A stretch of DNA of 64,000 nt from Adineta ricciae (GCA_905250025.1 CAJNOJ010000049.1:434001-498000); one strand, 5' to 3'. Positions 1 through 11,893 are shown, numbered from the stretch's first letter. The notes: generated by a model not told the origin, from the letters alone. Translations and numbers: made by a program.

Positions 1-2
1 TA

Positions 3-1671
3 GGGATACTTACCTCAGATGGAACTGTATTGTTGGTATCTGCAGCTGATGCAGGTTATTATGTAACAACAGATGATATAAATAATTCACGGCCGAGCCA
101 ACAAATGTGTCCTGATGGAACTTATAAAAGTACTCGTGGACTAGTACCATGTACAATATGTCCCACAATGACTCGAAGTTCTTCAGCACGTAAGCTTTTC
201 ACATAAGAATACAATTCGCTGCTTCATTGTTCTATTCGAAGGTGGTCTAATGAATAAGATGAATTGTATTGCTTGCTCGTCGGACTCGTTTTGTCCTCTG
301 GCTTCAATCAGTGATCTCAATACTTCATTTATTCAATCGGCCAGTCAAGCGTATGCATATCCAACGTCGTCTGCTAGCTCGTCTTTTGATGATATTCTAA
401 TGCAAAATACTTTCACGTTGGACAATTCAACTCGTCGATGTCTTCTGATTTCGCCGCTATTTTGGTCTTTAATTATATTGATAGTTCCTTGCATTGTTTT
501 AATCATCATGGGAGGTTTAAGCTATTTACCAGCGAGAAAGAAGCATATTCGACGTCTTCAATGTATTTTTCGTCATACAGATTTGATTGGAAATGGTGAA
601 TTGTGGTTCGGTGGACTAATATCATTTTCAATCATTCTTCTGATTATCTACAATTTTTGGTTTGGCTCAGTCTTTGCTAATATCTATCCTATTGAAGCAG
701 GAAAGATTGCTTACTTTTCATGTGATACTAGTTTGCTAAACGCCCAGTTCACTTCTAGTTTACAATTATTAGCGACGATTAAATCGAACGAAGAAGAACC
801 TATCTTTGATATGCTTGATCAACAAGAATTTACCATGACAGTCAATCTCTTCCAAACAAGTTTCACGTGTGACAACATTGCTACTCAAGTAAATCCTTGA
901 TGAGCGGATTTACAAGAAGAACATGCACGCTTTTTCTCTTTTCAGGAAAATGTTGGTACTTATTCAGTTACATTAGCACATGATAATTGTTCTAGACAAG
1001 CAGATAATGCAACACTAACCGTTTCATATCGTGTTCCTTATCATCAGATTGATATACAAATAAATCTAACAGGTAAACCATATTTTTATATCAGAACACA
1101 AGAAGATTACATCATTTTTTTAGGCTCACATTACATTGGTGGTGCTCTCATTTGTCTTGCTGGTCCCCGATTGACGAGTAATGATTCCACCTACATCGTA
1201 CAAGAAATGAATTACTGTAGCATATTTTCGACATTTGATCAAACTCTTGCCGAAACTACAATTATCGACTTTTCGTTAACGAAAGTCATTAATCGCACCG
1301 AAGTCTTAGATTACAGTGGTTTAATGAATTACACTGGCATATGGATTCCAACATCAACACATGGCGCACTTAGCGATCGTGTTGCTTATGCACAACGTGG
1401 CGCTTTTCTTCGATATTTATCGACACAACAAACATTGGTTGTCAGTTTTACCGAAACACCATTCTTTGTCATGAATAAACAAGAGCCCGTGTCACGATAT
1501 GGTGAAATACTCTTTCATAATGTGCTTTTTACAACAACTGTTATCGGCATTTTCGCCTTAGTTTTCCTTATTTTCAAATTAACATTGATACCAGTTGGAC
1601 TGTGGATAATCAAGCGTGACATAAGTGTGATACCATACTTCGTATTGATCAAGAAAAGACTAGAACGATAA
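3..1671 (+). CDS. Multi-TM membrane protein, 3' part (ephrin-receptor-like Cys-rich ectodomain end)
   Basis: The 5' part lies outside the window. Four exons can be joined in phase: 3-189, 242-888, 946-1072 and 1124-1671 (TAA), with short GT-AG introns. The first exon reads as a Cys-containing repeat (MCPDGTYKS..CTICP) of the kind found in ephrin-receptor-like (GCC2/GCC3) ectodomains, and the second continues it (CIACSSDSFCP). Three strong hydrophobic stretches follow: LISPLFWSLIILIVPCIVLI, FGGLISFSIILLIIYNFWF and, near the C terminus, TTTVIGIFALVFLIFKLTLI. Between the last two lies a long, probably extracellular, domain. The family resembles uncharacterised rotifer transmembrane proteins with Cys-rich repeats; the function is unknown. 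The exon chain is well supported and the family name is tentative. Confidence 0.6.
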
Positions 1672-1888
1672 CTACGAAACTATATGTACTTTTGACCTAT
1701 GTTTTAATCTATATAAACAATCGCTTACAAAGCAGAAATTTGATAAGATAAGCGATGAAAATGACATATAAAAACTATGTCATGGTCCATCTAAACACGT
1801 GAGAGAAGAGAAGTGAATAGCTGACTTTATGAAGGATTTAACCATGTCGTGTATTAATATTTTTTAGAAAAATATCGAATTTTTCACA

Positions 1889-2476
1889 ATGTCTTCTAAC
1901 CTTAATATTTCTAAAACAACAACGCTTCTTCTTATCGACGTACAAAAAGCACTTCGTAATGAAGAATACTGGGGTGGCAATCGCTGTACACCAAATCTAG
2001 AAGAGAATATTACAAAACTGCTAACACGCTTTCGACAACTATCCTTACCTGTCATACACGTAAAACATGATTCGATTAATCCTTCTTCCCCGTTACATCC
2101 ATCGAACGTTGGTAATGAAATAGAAGATTATGCTCAAGCACTTTCAACAAACAACGAACCTGTTCTTCATAAATCAGTCAATTCTGCTTTCATTGGAACA
2201 GATCTGGACAAACGACTTCGACAACAAGGGACATCAGTGTTGATTATCGTTGGTTTTACCACTAATCACTGTTGTGAAACAACAGCACGAATGGCTGGAA
2301 ATTTGGGTTTTAGTGTTCTTTTTGTTCGTGATGCAATAGCCACGTTCGATCGGCACTTTCAAGGTAAAACAATCAAATCCGACGACGTGCATTTCAATAC
2401 ATTAGCGAATTTAAATGAAGAATTTGCAACAATTGTGACTACTGAAGAAGTAATTCAAACTATTGATAAACTTTAA
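1889..2476 (+). CDS. Isochorismatase-like cysteine hydrolase
   Basis: An intronless 195-residue protein of normal length for the isochorismatase-like hydrolase fold. The catalytic triad is visible: Asp17 in LLLIDVQ, Lys95 in PVLHKSVNSAF, and Cys128 in GFTTNHCCETTARMAG, followed by the conserved LGFSVLFVRDA strand. Family members hydrolyse amides or vinyl ethers of small metabolites (nicotinamidase, N-carbamoyl amidases, isochorismatase); the substrate here cannot be told. It is probably cytosolic, since there is no signal peptide. A T-rich acceptor (ATTTTTTAG) lies about 21 nt before the ATG. The lack of introns and the bacterial-style family make horizontal acquisition possible, but animals also have ISOC1/2-type members, so this is open. 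Confidence 0.88.
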   Translation: MSSNLNISKTTTLLLIDVQKALRNEEYWGGNRCTPNLEENITKLLTRFRQLSLPVIHVKHDSINPSSPLHPSNVGNEIEDYAQALSTNNEPVLHKSVNSAFIGTDLDKRLRQQGTSVLIIVGFTTNHCCETTARMAGNLGFSVLFVRDAIATFDRHFQGKTIKSDDVHFNTLANLNEEFATIVTTEEVIQTIDKL

Positions 2477-2688
2477 TAAAATCTAATTGAAAACGTTCAC
2501 ACTTCATTCCAATCGACTCTTTTTTTTTCTCAACAATTTTTCACTCTTAGTTTAGTTTTACCTTGCATGACAAGAGAGTACCAACGTAATTACAAGAGAC
2601 AAATATTTATTCAATCCATCGAATAGCCTACATAAAGGAGAACTAATATGAATAATAACGCATCAAAACAAACAACAATGTCTTCTGC

Positions 2689-3681
2689 TTAAGTCTCATC
2701 TCTGAACGTTCGCAGTTGGGCTATATCTCTATTGTGCCAGAACATCGTACATACAACACTTACAAGAGCAATGTCAACACATAGGAAACTAATTCGAAAT
2801 TGATACACTGGCGGGTCAGTCCAAAATCCAATGAAGATAAACACACAATAAGGCAACCCACTGATGATTAGAATGCTAACTAGTATAATAACACGTTGAA
2901 TCATAGATAGCTGACGTTGTGCTGTGACGATGACTGATCCGGAAATGAGACAAGCACTGACGCGACTTCGAACAGTCAGAATATATCGAATTAAACGATG
3001 ATAGATTGTTGCAAGCAACACTAATGGAATTGTATAGCAAAAAATGGCATAATACATCGTCCAACCACTCGATCGAATCGGTATGATGCACATATTCATA
3101 TGAAGATCATATCGAAGTTGATTAGTCGTTGCTAACGGTATGAAAGTTCCAACAATGCAAAATATCCACTGTAAAACAATGAAAAGTAATTGAATGCGAC
3201 GTCGATATAGCCATCGATGATCGTACAGAACAATACGTGCGAATCGTTGTACTGCTTCCATAACATACGAATAATACATAAGTCCACAACCACAATAGAA
3301 TACAAATGCTGATGACATACAAAATGGATTGTATAATGGATAACGAACGGCATTGACAACGGCGATATCACCTCGTAATGTCGAAATTGCGATGGCGAAA
3401 TGAGCTGAACTGTAAACTGCAGCTGATAGGAATGTATTACTTGCAAGGAGTGATGACAGAGAAAGATTTCGATGTTGAGGTAGAGTTATAACTACTATAT
3501 AAATCAACGAAACGATCAGAGCTACACAAGTAGTGATCAACATTCCTATGGATCCAAGAAACTCTAACCAATTCGCACTCATATCAAAATGTGTTGTGTT
3601 AGAATTGAACACGTCAACGTGAAGGTTTAGAAAGAGAAAGAAAAGAAAGAAAATGAAGATGAATGCGTATGTATGCAGCAT
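2689..3681 (-). CDS. Orphan rhodopsin-like 7TM receptor (GPCR)
   Basis: A single-exon 330-residue protein with seven hydrophobic helices. The N-terminal run (about residues 5-20) looks like a signal peptide and is followed by an N-glycosylation site (NSNTT). The conserved extracellular cysteines are present (NPFCMSS at the TM3 start, NMCIIPI in the second loop). The DRY motif is replaced by QRFAR after TM3, TM6 carries SGLPYCVF in place of CWxP, and TM7 ends in a poorly conserved NPxxY region. I chose the ATG at 3681 because a splice acceptor (GTTGTTAG) ends one base before it. Such divergent receptors form large lineage-specific families in rotifers; no ligand can be assigned. An internal ATG (MSANWLEF) would drop the signal peptide. 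Confidence 0.8.
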   Translation of the reverse strand: MLHTYAFIFIFFLFFLFLNLHVDVFNSNTTHFDMSANWLEFLGSIGMLITTCVALIVSLIYIVVITLPQHRNLSLSSLLASNTFLSAAVYSSAHFAIAISTLRGDIAVVNAVRYPLYNPFCMSSAFVFYCGCGLMYYSYVMEAVQRFARIVLYDHRWLYRRRIQLLFIVLQWIFCIVGTFIPLATTNQLRYDLHMNMCIIPIRSSGWTMYYAIFCYTIPLVLLATIYHRLIRYILTVRSRVSACLISGSVIVTAQRQLSMIQRVIILVSILIISGLPYCVFIFIGFWTDPPVYQFRISFLCVDIALVSVVCTMFWHNRDIAQLRTFRDET

Positions 3682-4712
3682 CCTAACAACTCCTTCGTGA
3701 TAATCTCTTTAAACGTCATCAAATACTTGATCTTATATGTTTTATATTTTATTAATTATCGCATCCATGCGCAAGAAGTTTTAAATATCGTAGAAATTTG
3801 TTACACTAGTTAGAATCTGAGAAGTGATCTAATAGAATAGAAATATGAGTAATTCTTCGCTACAAAGAAAAGTAAAATATACTTTCTCATTATTTTCATG
3901 CTTCAACACATCAGGCTTTGTATTTTCTCACTTTTTCATGACACAATCTGAGAAAATGAGTCTGTATTGTAGTTCGTCATTCAAAATGAATTCATTCGTC
4001 AACCGTTTAAATATTAATTACGATAACTGTTGCAGAAAATCAACTCATTTTAATAGAAAGAATTTAAATGGCAAGATTCATGAAACGAATAGTCTTGTTT
4101 ACATGTAAATCTTAGTTGCGCTACAAACGAGAAATAATATAATGAAGTTCGTGTACTGCGAGACTGGGTAGAGTCACAAGATTGCATGCAATCTAAGCAT
4201 ATGCACTATTAAGTGAACTAAAGGTAAATGGGTAGAGAATCGTTTCATCACGGCAGATTTTGTTGTTCATGTCACATTAAGACATTAAACCAAACGCGAA
4301 GATAAAGATTTTATAATTTGTTAGATTAGAACCATTATTTACGTATACTGATTCGACTTTTCTTATGAAATTGTGTGATTGTCATGAGAAATTTTCAATA
4401 ATTCAATTGTGAAAGAAATACATGCCTATAGACTCTTTTGTTGGTTCATAACAATCGATTATATATTGTATGATAGTCGGATTTGTGTCTATTTTAATAT
4501 TGAAAGGAAAATGTAAACGAATCTAATGTGTGCTCACATACTTGTTCTCCTTTTTCTTATTCTTCGATTCTTCGCTATTCTATTTTCGATTCTTTTCCTC
4601 TAGATCAAATTTGTACTCGTTATAATAGACGATAGTCTATGATTTCATTCGATGACTAAAATCAAATCATCAAAATAGACATTCGAGTAACGATCAAATT
4701 CATCATTTCAAT
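3682..4712. other. Intergenic, no supported gene
   Basis: AT-rich spacer between the divergent GPCR and kinase genes. It holds one 87-codon open frame (3845-4108), but this has no recognisable motif, no good splice context and a composition like the surrounding spacer, so I do not call it. Confidence 0.5.
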
Positions 4713-6216
4713 ATGCATTATAGTCGAAGTGCAAATTCCTTAGTTCGAACGAATCTATCACCTTGGTCTGTCGAATTAACACTTGGTTCAGGTTTTTTTA
4801 TCGCTCGAAAATGGATTCATTTTCCTATCTAATAATAGTTTCTTTGTTAGGAACATATGGTGTAGTTGAATGTGTACGAAATGTAAATACACGTCAACGT
4901 CTCGCACGGAAAACAATCAAATTAACTAGTAAACAAGAAGAAGAAAATGAGTTACCAGCCACAGCTGTGAGAGAGATCGCTGTTCTCAAATCGATTCATC
5001 ATCCAAACATTATTTTGTACGTAGTTCTTGTTTATTGATTGACACTTTCATCTAAACATCGTTTTTTTTCTCATCTAGATTGAGCCATGTAGCGTTTGAA
5101 CCAGTATATGGCGGTGGTTGTAATCATCTATGTTTATATCTGGAATATCTTCCAACGGATCTCAAGAGATATCTAGACGCACTTGGACCTGGCGAAAGAA
5201 TCAATCCAAGATTGGTTAAAGTCAGATTTTCATTTGATCAAAATAATTTCTACGTTATTCGTCTTTTCAGAGTTACAGTTATCAATTATTAAGCGCTATT
5301 GAATGTCTTCATCGTCATCGCATTGTAAATGTCTCATTTTCTTTCGTTAAGATCATTGTTTTTAGTTTATCTTTAGCTTCATCGAGATTTGAAACCACCG
5401 AATATTCTTATTGATTACGAAGGTACAGTAATTGTCGTTATCAACGATATGTCTTAAGAAAAAGAAGTTTCTTACTTAAAACAGGTCATTTGAAATTAGC
5501 TGATTTCGGTTTGGCTCGACAATGTCATATGCCTGAACGAACATTAACACATGAAGTAGTGACACTATGGTATCGACCTCCTGAAGTCTTGCTGAATGCG
5601 CCTACCTATGGTAAACATACTTCATCGACACTTTTCACAAGACTGAAATGAATATCCCGATGATTTTATAGGAACTGCTTTGGATATTTGGGGTTTCGGT
5701 TGTGTATTCGCAGAAATGACACTTCGAGAGCCATTATTTCGTGGTGAATGTGAAATTGATCAATTGTTACTTATCTTTCGGTAAGCATTCACTTATTCCT
5801 ATGTTCAATGTTCGGCACCAATCGTTTATCTTTAGTCTTTTGGGTACACCAACTGTTTTTCATTGGCCAGAAATCGCACAATGTCTCTACTATCAAACAG
5901 GCCTTCCAAAATTTCCTCTCGATGATGTTCAACTGTCTCGTCTTCCAATATCTGTTCAATGTCGTCAATTTCTTAAGGTAAAATTGATTAACTATGCTAT
6001 ATTCAACTTCATTCTTCTCACATCTAGGATATTCTGATTTACAATCCAAAACATCGACCAACAGCTCGACAACTTCTTGAAGGACATGAATATCTAGCAG
6101 AAGGAGCAATTCTGACTCAACCATCATTAAAAAATGGCTTAATGGAACGTCCAATTCGTTCAGTTATTGATCGAGCCATTCGACAACAAAATGAAAGTAT
6201 GCGTACTGTTCGCTAA
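4713..6216 (+). CDS. Cyclin-dependent kinase, CDK1/2-like
   Basis: Nine exons join in phase to a 350-residue Ser/Thr kinase: 4713-4791, 4851-5016, 5079-5220, 5271-5324, 5377-5422, 5485-5610, 5672-5780, 5836-5977, 6028-6216. The first exon, too short to stand out as an open frame, supplies LTLGS, which joins to GTYGVVECV to rebuild the glycine-rich loop, with the inhibitory Thr-Tyr pair kept. Then come PATAVREI (a divergent PSTAIRE helix), [11 protein letters not shown] (catalytic loop), [23 protein letters not shown] with the T-loop threonine, and [14 protein letters not shown]. All kinase residues are present, so it should be active with a cyclin partner in the nucleus. The changed cyclin-binding helix and the short N-terminal extension suggest a divergent paralogue rather than canonical CDK1. 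Confidence 0.88.
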
Positions 6217-7207
6217 AAGTTCAAATCTTTTTCAATGTATATTTTATAATTCCTTATTTCCGTTTCATTCTTTTTATTATTATTGTTAAACAGTTCTCCG
6301 AAAAACAAACTTCTTTGTCTTCACAATGTATTGAATAAAATTAAGACTCCCACCTCTTTTCCATAGAAACTGTTTTTTGTTTTTGTATGGAGCAGAATGG
6401 CCATCGGCTGCTACAACGATTGGTTTCTCAACCGCCTCTTCTAGGCATATCGCTCAGTTGTTATAGGTTGGTTATTAAACGAGGCTGATCGAGAAGAGAT
6501 ATTTTGGCGCTCAACAGATTTCCCATGAAAAGTTGTGCATAAAACCACACAAGACGATTTGGTTATTACCAATTTTGTTTTCAAGTTTCTCAAATGCATC
6601 TCAATTTTTTTTCTTTCTTACACCCGTCTTCCACTTGAGACAATATTTATTTCATTTGTGTTTCGTTTTATCGTAAGTGTTGTAAAATCGACGTTCTTTA
6701 GTATGATCTTCATGAGAATGATCATAAAAAGATGTTCTTCATGTCTACTTTAGCTTTTTATTTTAATTCTAATGATTGACGCTAGATTCGAACTTTGAAT
6801 TTCAACCGTTTTTCCAGCCAAATTTAGATTTTAAGTGTCATTTCTAATTGGGATCGATAGAGTTCATAAAGTTTTTTTCTGTACGAAGCTTAGAAAAGAT
6901 TCCGTAGAGTATGGAGCAGAAATCCGTTCCTGTATAGTGTTTGATTTGAAAATTAGTCTTGTATTGGAAAGATAAGCAAATTTACCTTTTTATCATCACA
7001 AGACTTTTGTATAACCTTTTCAATCGAAGGAGTTTTAAATCTCAAGGATTAAACTTGATCTTGATCAAAATGTGGCATTGGTCTCTTTTCAATCAAGTAG
7101 AGTATTTCGGAATGTTTTGAAATAGTTCATGACTAAATGCAGAAGATAAAGCATGTAGGAAGTGTATGTCGTAGTTTCGATGAACAGCACCGTTGGTTAA
7201 GAAAGTT
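6217..7207. other. Intergenic, no supported gene
   Basis: Holds a polyadenylation-type AATAAA near 6335 for the kinase gene. The rest is AT-rich sequence without a convincing exon; the 72-codon frame at 6535-6753 has no support. Confidence 0.45.
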
Positions 7208-8110
7208 TTAGCGTCGGCCGGATGCAGCTACAGTGAGACATCTTTCCAACATTTGTTCCATTTCCAAAGGTGGACACTCATTTGAACGAGGTGATCGATA
7301 ACGTTGTGGCGCAACTACATACACTGGTAGATTGGTTAGATGATTGCAACCTGGGACTGTGGCTAGCAGCTGAACCACATCATGTTTCAAAGTGTCTACA
7401 GTTTCCTTTATAAGTTGTTCGTATTCCTTCCCTGTTAAGGAACGATCAAGCTCGTCGACTTTCATCGTCTTTTGAATGTCCACATCGATATCAGCTTTAG
7501 ATCTTACCAAAAGCACAGGTATCTTGTATATGTATGCCTGTTTGCAAATATCCAAATCCAATTTGGTAAAACGACCTGCATATAAAATGATTAGACAATC
7601 AAATGCATACAATAACTTGTCAGCAAAATACGTTTCTGCTGGATGTTTGGCAGTGCCACCTCCAGGTATATCCCATAGGCGAAGATATGGAGCCTCGTTA
7701 TTTGGATAAGAGTAACGTGTACAATCTGCTGTTGTTTCACTAACCCCAATAGGTGCTGGTCCATCTTCTTGAAATCGAAATTCGCTGGTGAGTTTTACGT
7801 CTTTTATTTTACGCATACAATTAATGAATGAAGATTTGCCTAAATATATAATTACACATTGGGTGTTTAGCAGTATGCTTTAAGTTCACTTCATTTCTAC
7901 CTGTTCCACTACTACCACAAATGCCGATATTATAATAGATGCCGCAATCCATTCTTAATACTTTTCGGGCTCTTATAATCATCTCTGATTGTGGTATTAT
8001 TTCCTCGGGCGCCGATGCTGGTCTTGGAGCGGATTTCTTGAAATAATTGTAAGCCATTAAAAGACCTATGCCAACAGCAGGACCAACTACGGCTAGTATT
8101 TTTGCTATTA
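7208..8110 (-). CDS. IRG-like membrane-anchored GTPase (5' end incomplete)
   Basis: Two exons, 8110-7901 and 7839-7208, rebuild a p47 (IRG) type GTPase. The splice restores the P-loop GSSGTGKS followed by SFINCMR; downstream are the G2 threonines (SETTADCTRY), G3 LWDIPGGGT and G4-like RSKAD, then a helical C-terminal part. The coding frame runs upstream of the ATG at 8057 through a hydrophobic helix (KILAVVGPAVGIGLL) to a splice acceptor at 8111-8112, so a first exon must lie further up; I could not place it. The N-terminal helix would tether the GTPase to a membrane. IRG proteins in other animals act on pathogen vacuoles or mitochondria; a role here is inference. A damaged paralogue lies head to head 460 bp away. 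Confidence 0.72.
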
Positions 8111-8569
8111 CTAAATGAAGAGCTCTATAAAACTATAGTTTTACGTCTTTATTATTTAACAAACCAAATATTACTTTATATAATGAGTAATGACGACGAA
8201 GGATTTGTCCAAATATGTCGATTCACCTTTTTTCCAACTATACAAATGAATGTCGTACCGATGATACTTTTCATCTTGATCTTATCGCTGTGTCATATAG
8301 AAAGTATCTAGAGAGTTATATAGGAGAACGAAAGAAGAACATTCCGAGTATAATATTTATATCAATGTACTGTGTTTTTACCTTATCAAGTTATTTATCT
8401 ACTTAGTGTGACAGTAGAGGTTTTTTCCAACTCGATTATCTTATCTTTCCTCTCAGATCATAGTTTTTTCCTATTTTTATCAGCACTTTTCTTTTGTTTA
8501 TTTATGAAGAGGGTCTCATTCACATATGAATTTTTACTTTAGAAGCATTGGTTGTTTAAACTATTATCA
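8111..8569. other. Shared 5' region between the two IRG-like genes
   Basis: Spacer between two head-to-head paralogues; it must hold the missing first exon of the minus-strand gene. One possible stretch on the minus strand (MKSIIGTTFICIVG, near 8280-8230) precedes a GT but ends in the wrong phase, so I do not join it. Confidence 0.35.
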
Positions 8570-9629
8570 ATGGATCCATTTGCGCATGCTAAGGATCATC
8601 GCTTTCAAAGGAGAGATGAATCATTAACAAGTCCTGCGGGAAATCACCCAATGGGTGGTGTTTTCGGAACTGCAGCGCACTATCTGCAACGATTAGTGAG
8701 ATTGTTTTTTGAGAATTTAGCAATATTTTGAACAGCCTCAGCCACACTTGCCTCCTTCACGTGGCGAATAGCTCGAGAAACTGGCAGCTGAATCTGCTGA
8801 CAATTTTGAAAACGACGGGGAAGTCCAAGAAGCAATGGAACATCAAAATTTCAGCAATTGTGAAAAAGATACGCAAAATTTTTATAATTTAGCTGTTTGT
8901 GATAGATCTAATACTGGTAAGAGTTCTATAACCATTCAAATAAAACTCTTTCAATTCATACTGTATCTATTTTCTTCTCAAGGAAAAACCACATTAGTTA
9001 ATTGTCTTCGGGGTCTTCCGGATGCGAGAAAAACAATTGATTTCGTCTACAGAGAAGATGCACCGGCACCTATTGGTATCAATGAAACAACAACAAAACC
9101 TACACGCTACCGTTGACCTGAAAACTTTTTCCCGTTTGTTGCTATATGGGATATGCCACCTGGTGACACACCACGACATCCTACTGAAACTTACTTCCAA
9201 GACAACAATCTGCGTGCAGCTAACTGTTTATTACTATTAAGTAATGATCGTTTCACCGAATTCGATATTTCAATTTGTCGACAAGCAGTTCAATACAAAA
9301 TCCCTGTTATTATGGTTATAAGTAAAGGTGGTCAAATGGTCGACTGTGAACGTAAATTTAAAGAAATGGAATTGGATCGTAAATTGACTGTAGGTGAATT
9401 TCAGGAAATAATTCGTAATACAGTGAAAACATTGAAAAACAATGTCGAAAGAGAATTAAAACTTCGCAATATCAGCTCAATCGCTCATATACCGTTATTT
9501 GTTATTGAAGCTCATAGTTTTCGACAACCAAATTCACATGATTGTCCACCATTGGAAACCGAACAACTACTTGACTATTGTATGAAGATTATGGCAGAAA
9601 ACGGAAATCAGTATTCGAAGAAAACTTGA
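8570..9629 (+). pseudogene. IRG-like GTPase paralogue with in-frame stop and degenerate G motifs
   Basis: Read as exons 8570-8695, 8772-8916 and 8983-9629, the frame aligns along its length with the minus-strand IRG-like gene (APIGINETT vs APIGVSETT; HPTETYF vs HPAETYF; CPPLETEQLL vs CPPLEMEQML). It carries a TGA at 9114-9116 at a position where the paralogue has Tyr, with equal spacing on both sides. GTP-binding motifs are also altered: the first Gly of the P-loop is Asp (DRSNTGKT), G3 reads WDMPPGD and G4 reads ISKGG, without the Asp. The frame is otherwise open for about 170 codons after the stop. It is either a young pseudogene or a non-GTP-binding relative whose stop is a sequencing error. 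Confidence 0.72.
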
Positions 9630-10061
9630 TCGGCATGAACTTAATCAAATTATACAACGTTCAATTTCTAAGACTTTTGTGTTCATGATTTTACTGGAAA
9701 ATAAACTACTATAACAGATTCTTTTATTCAAGAAACTCGTATTACTTTATATAGTATTGCAAGAATGCAGCACTTGGGATTGATGTCGAAGACAACAAAA
9801 AAATAGCTTTCATTAGTTACATAAAACATAACTAAAAACGAATAATCAAAGAAATTCATGTAGTATGATATAAATGATGCTGGACGAATATGCAAAAAGA
9901 TACCAAAATGCTTTTTCTTCTTCTTCTTCTCCTGAACATTACATAATTAAAAGCATTGACTTTTTGGCAATTTATTTTCTTTATGAAATCGAAATAAACA
10001 TGATGCAATCGTAAGTGTGGAGAAAAGGAATGAAAGACGAGAATAGTTTATTACGATACAA
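9630..10061. other. Intergenic between convergent genes
   Basis: 3' regions of the IRG-like copy and the dehydrogenase. Contains a short CTT microsatellite near 9917-9932 and AT-rich sequence; no gene seen. Confidence 0.5.
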
Positions 10062-11490
10062 CTATGATCGAACAGGTTTCCGAAGACGATTTCTTTTCAA
10101 ATTTGGATCATGAATATTCAGCACATAACTAAGAATTGCTTTAAAGGCGTCATAAGGAAGAAAGCTAAAGAACAGAAAAATCAAGTTGTTCTATGAATCA
10201 TTGATAATAACCTCTAGAATTACCTTTTGACAAATTCTAATAGACGATAGGTTTTGGGAATGTATAGAAATTTCTGGTTAGTGATGACACCTTGAACAAT
10301 CCTTGCTGCACATATATTCGCTGGAAGGAAGTTAACTGAATCAGGACTGAAATTGTCGATCATCAACGAATTCTTTGCGGTAAAGATGAAGATGATAAAC
10401 TTACATAACGATTTCTGTAACTTTTTTATTGAGACCACCTTTTAATGGACCAAGAATAGCAACTAAAACATAACGAAATGATTTACGTTTTTGGTTTGTC
10501 AATTTAGGATTTACTCGTTGTATTGACTCCTGAACATTTCGATCGAACAAGTTCATCTTCTACCGATTCCATATATCCTAAAGAGCAAAATAATGCAAAG
10601 TAGAAATCAGAATTCAAACCGTAAACATACCAATGATCGCAAATTTCGTTGCACAATAATCACCTAAATGTGACAATCCAAAGAGACCACAATTACTCGA
10701 AATAGCCACGATATGTCCTATGAAAAATACCAAATTCAATATGTTACAATTCGAATTTGAATATATTTTCTACCATAATGACGTTCAATCATAGCAGGAA
10801 GAAATGCTTGATTGATCTAATGAACGGAACATTCATTGCTATCAAGACAAATTCTATAAATACGTACGTGATAATGGGAAATAATATTAACATCAAATGT
10901 TCTTTTAATATCTTCAGGATTAAGATCGAGAACATTTTTGCATGTCACTACACCTGTGCTAAACAGTATCAACGTTCATTTTCACATTCTTAAGATTTGT
11001 TTACAAAGAAATCTACCCGCATTTTGTACAACAATCGAAACATTGCCAATGTCATGTCGAATCTTTTCAGCTGCGCGATGAATTTCCTCGGGTATTCTAA
11101 TGAATTTTCAATAGAAAATAAATAGTCGAAAGAAACTATGTGTTAACATACGTTATATCTACTTTCATTGCCACCATTTTACGATGATTATATTGTGTAT
11201 ATAGAAGTTCATAGGTTTTCTGATTTTCACTTTCATCCGTGTCCCATAAGCAGAGAAACGCGCCGTATTTCGAAAATTCGACAGCAAGTGCACGACCTAG
11301 GTTACCTCCGGAACCGGTGATCAAGACAATTTCATCATTGATGGACTTTTTTGGTGCCGGAAAGATCGAAAATACAATAGCACGGGTGAATCTAAACGAA
11401 AGAGTTACTTTCGAATGAGATTTTCGTTCGAACAATGACTTACGCCATGATAATACGATAGAGACATTCAAACAAACTGATAGATGCCAT
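10062..11490 (-). CDS. Short-chain dehydrogenase/reductase, SDR16C (retinol/17-beta-HSD type)
   Basis: Ten exons join in phase to 309 residues: 11490-11444, 11391-11152, 11096-11017, 10953-10868, 10816-10774, 10717-10631, 10577-10515, 10462-10405, 10346-10224, 10164-10062. An N-terminal membrane anchor (ASISLFECLYRIIMAF) precedes the Rossmann signature VLITGSGGNLGR. Then come KVDIT, VQNAG, the FDVNIISH helix, catalytic Ser in IVAISSNCG and the active-site YCATK. The C-terminal RIVQGVITNQKFLYIPK matches the tail of ER or lipid-droplet retinol dehydrogenases and 17-beta-HSD11/13-like enzymes, which use NAD(P) to oxidise or reduce retinoids, steroids or lipids. The Pro-Gly loop after the catalytic core is unusual (AILGPLKGGLNK). 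Substrate unknown. A possible acceptor (CATAG) lies 5 nt before the ATG. Confidence 0.87.
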
Positions 11491-11893
11491 AATTCCTATG
11501 ACTTTAATAAGAGAGTTTGTTTTCTCGTTGATAAACGAATTTTTCTGTGTAGAAATAAATAGATAACTGAAGTGAAGAATGAAAGACGGACTCTGGGAGA
11601 GCTGATAAGAGCCAATCAGTGAGTCACAGTCAGCTGTTGGAATTGAATCGTTGTCGAAAACAAATTCTTGGTAAAAAAATTGAAATGTGTTTTTTTTCCT
11701 TCGAACTATTCGAGACATGATGCTTTATAATAACGAAAACATCTCCATGATAATCGTTGAAGGAAAGAGAAATTGACTAATGGCATCTATGAACCAATGA
11801 GAGAATGAGTAGAAACAGTCGACGTGGTATCTATAAATCTTAACCTATTTGACTCATCTTTTTTAACGAAACTCATTTAAAGTTTAAGTGACG

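Noticed and set aside
3845..4108. 87-codon open frame
   Set aside because: No motif, no splice context, AT-rich spacer composition.
8769..8771. Apparent in-frame TAG early in the plus-strand IRG-like copy
   Set aside because: The intron from 8696 can end exactly at this TAG (76 bp, phase 0), so the stop is removed by splicing; only the TGA at 9114 remains.
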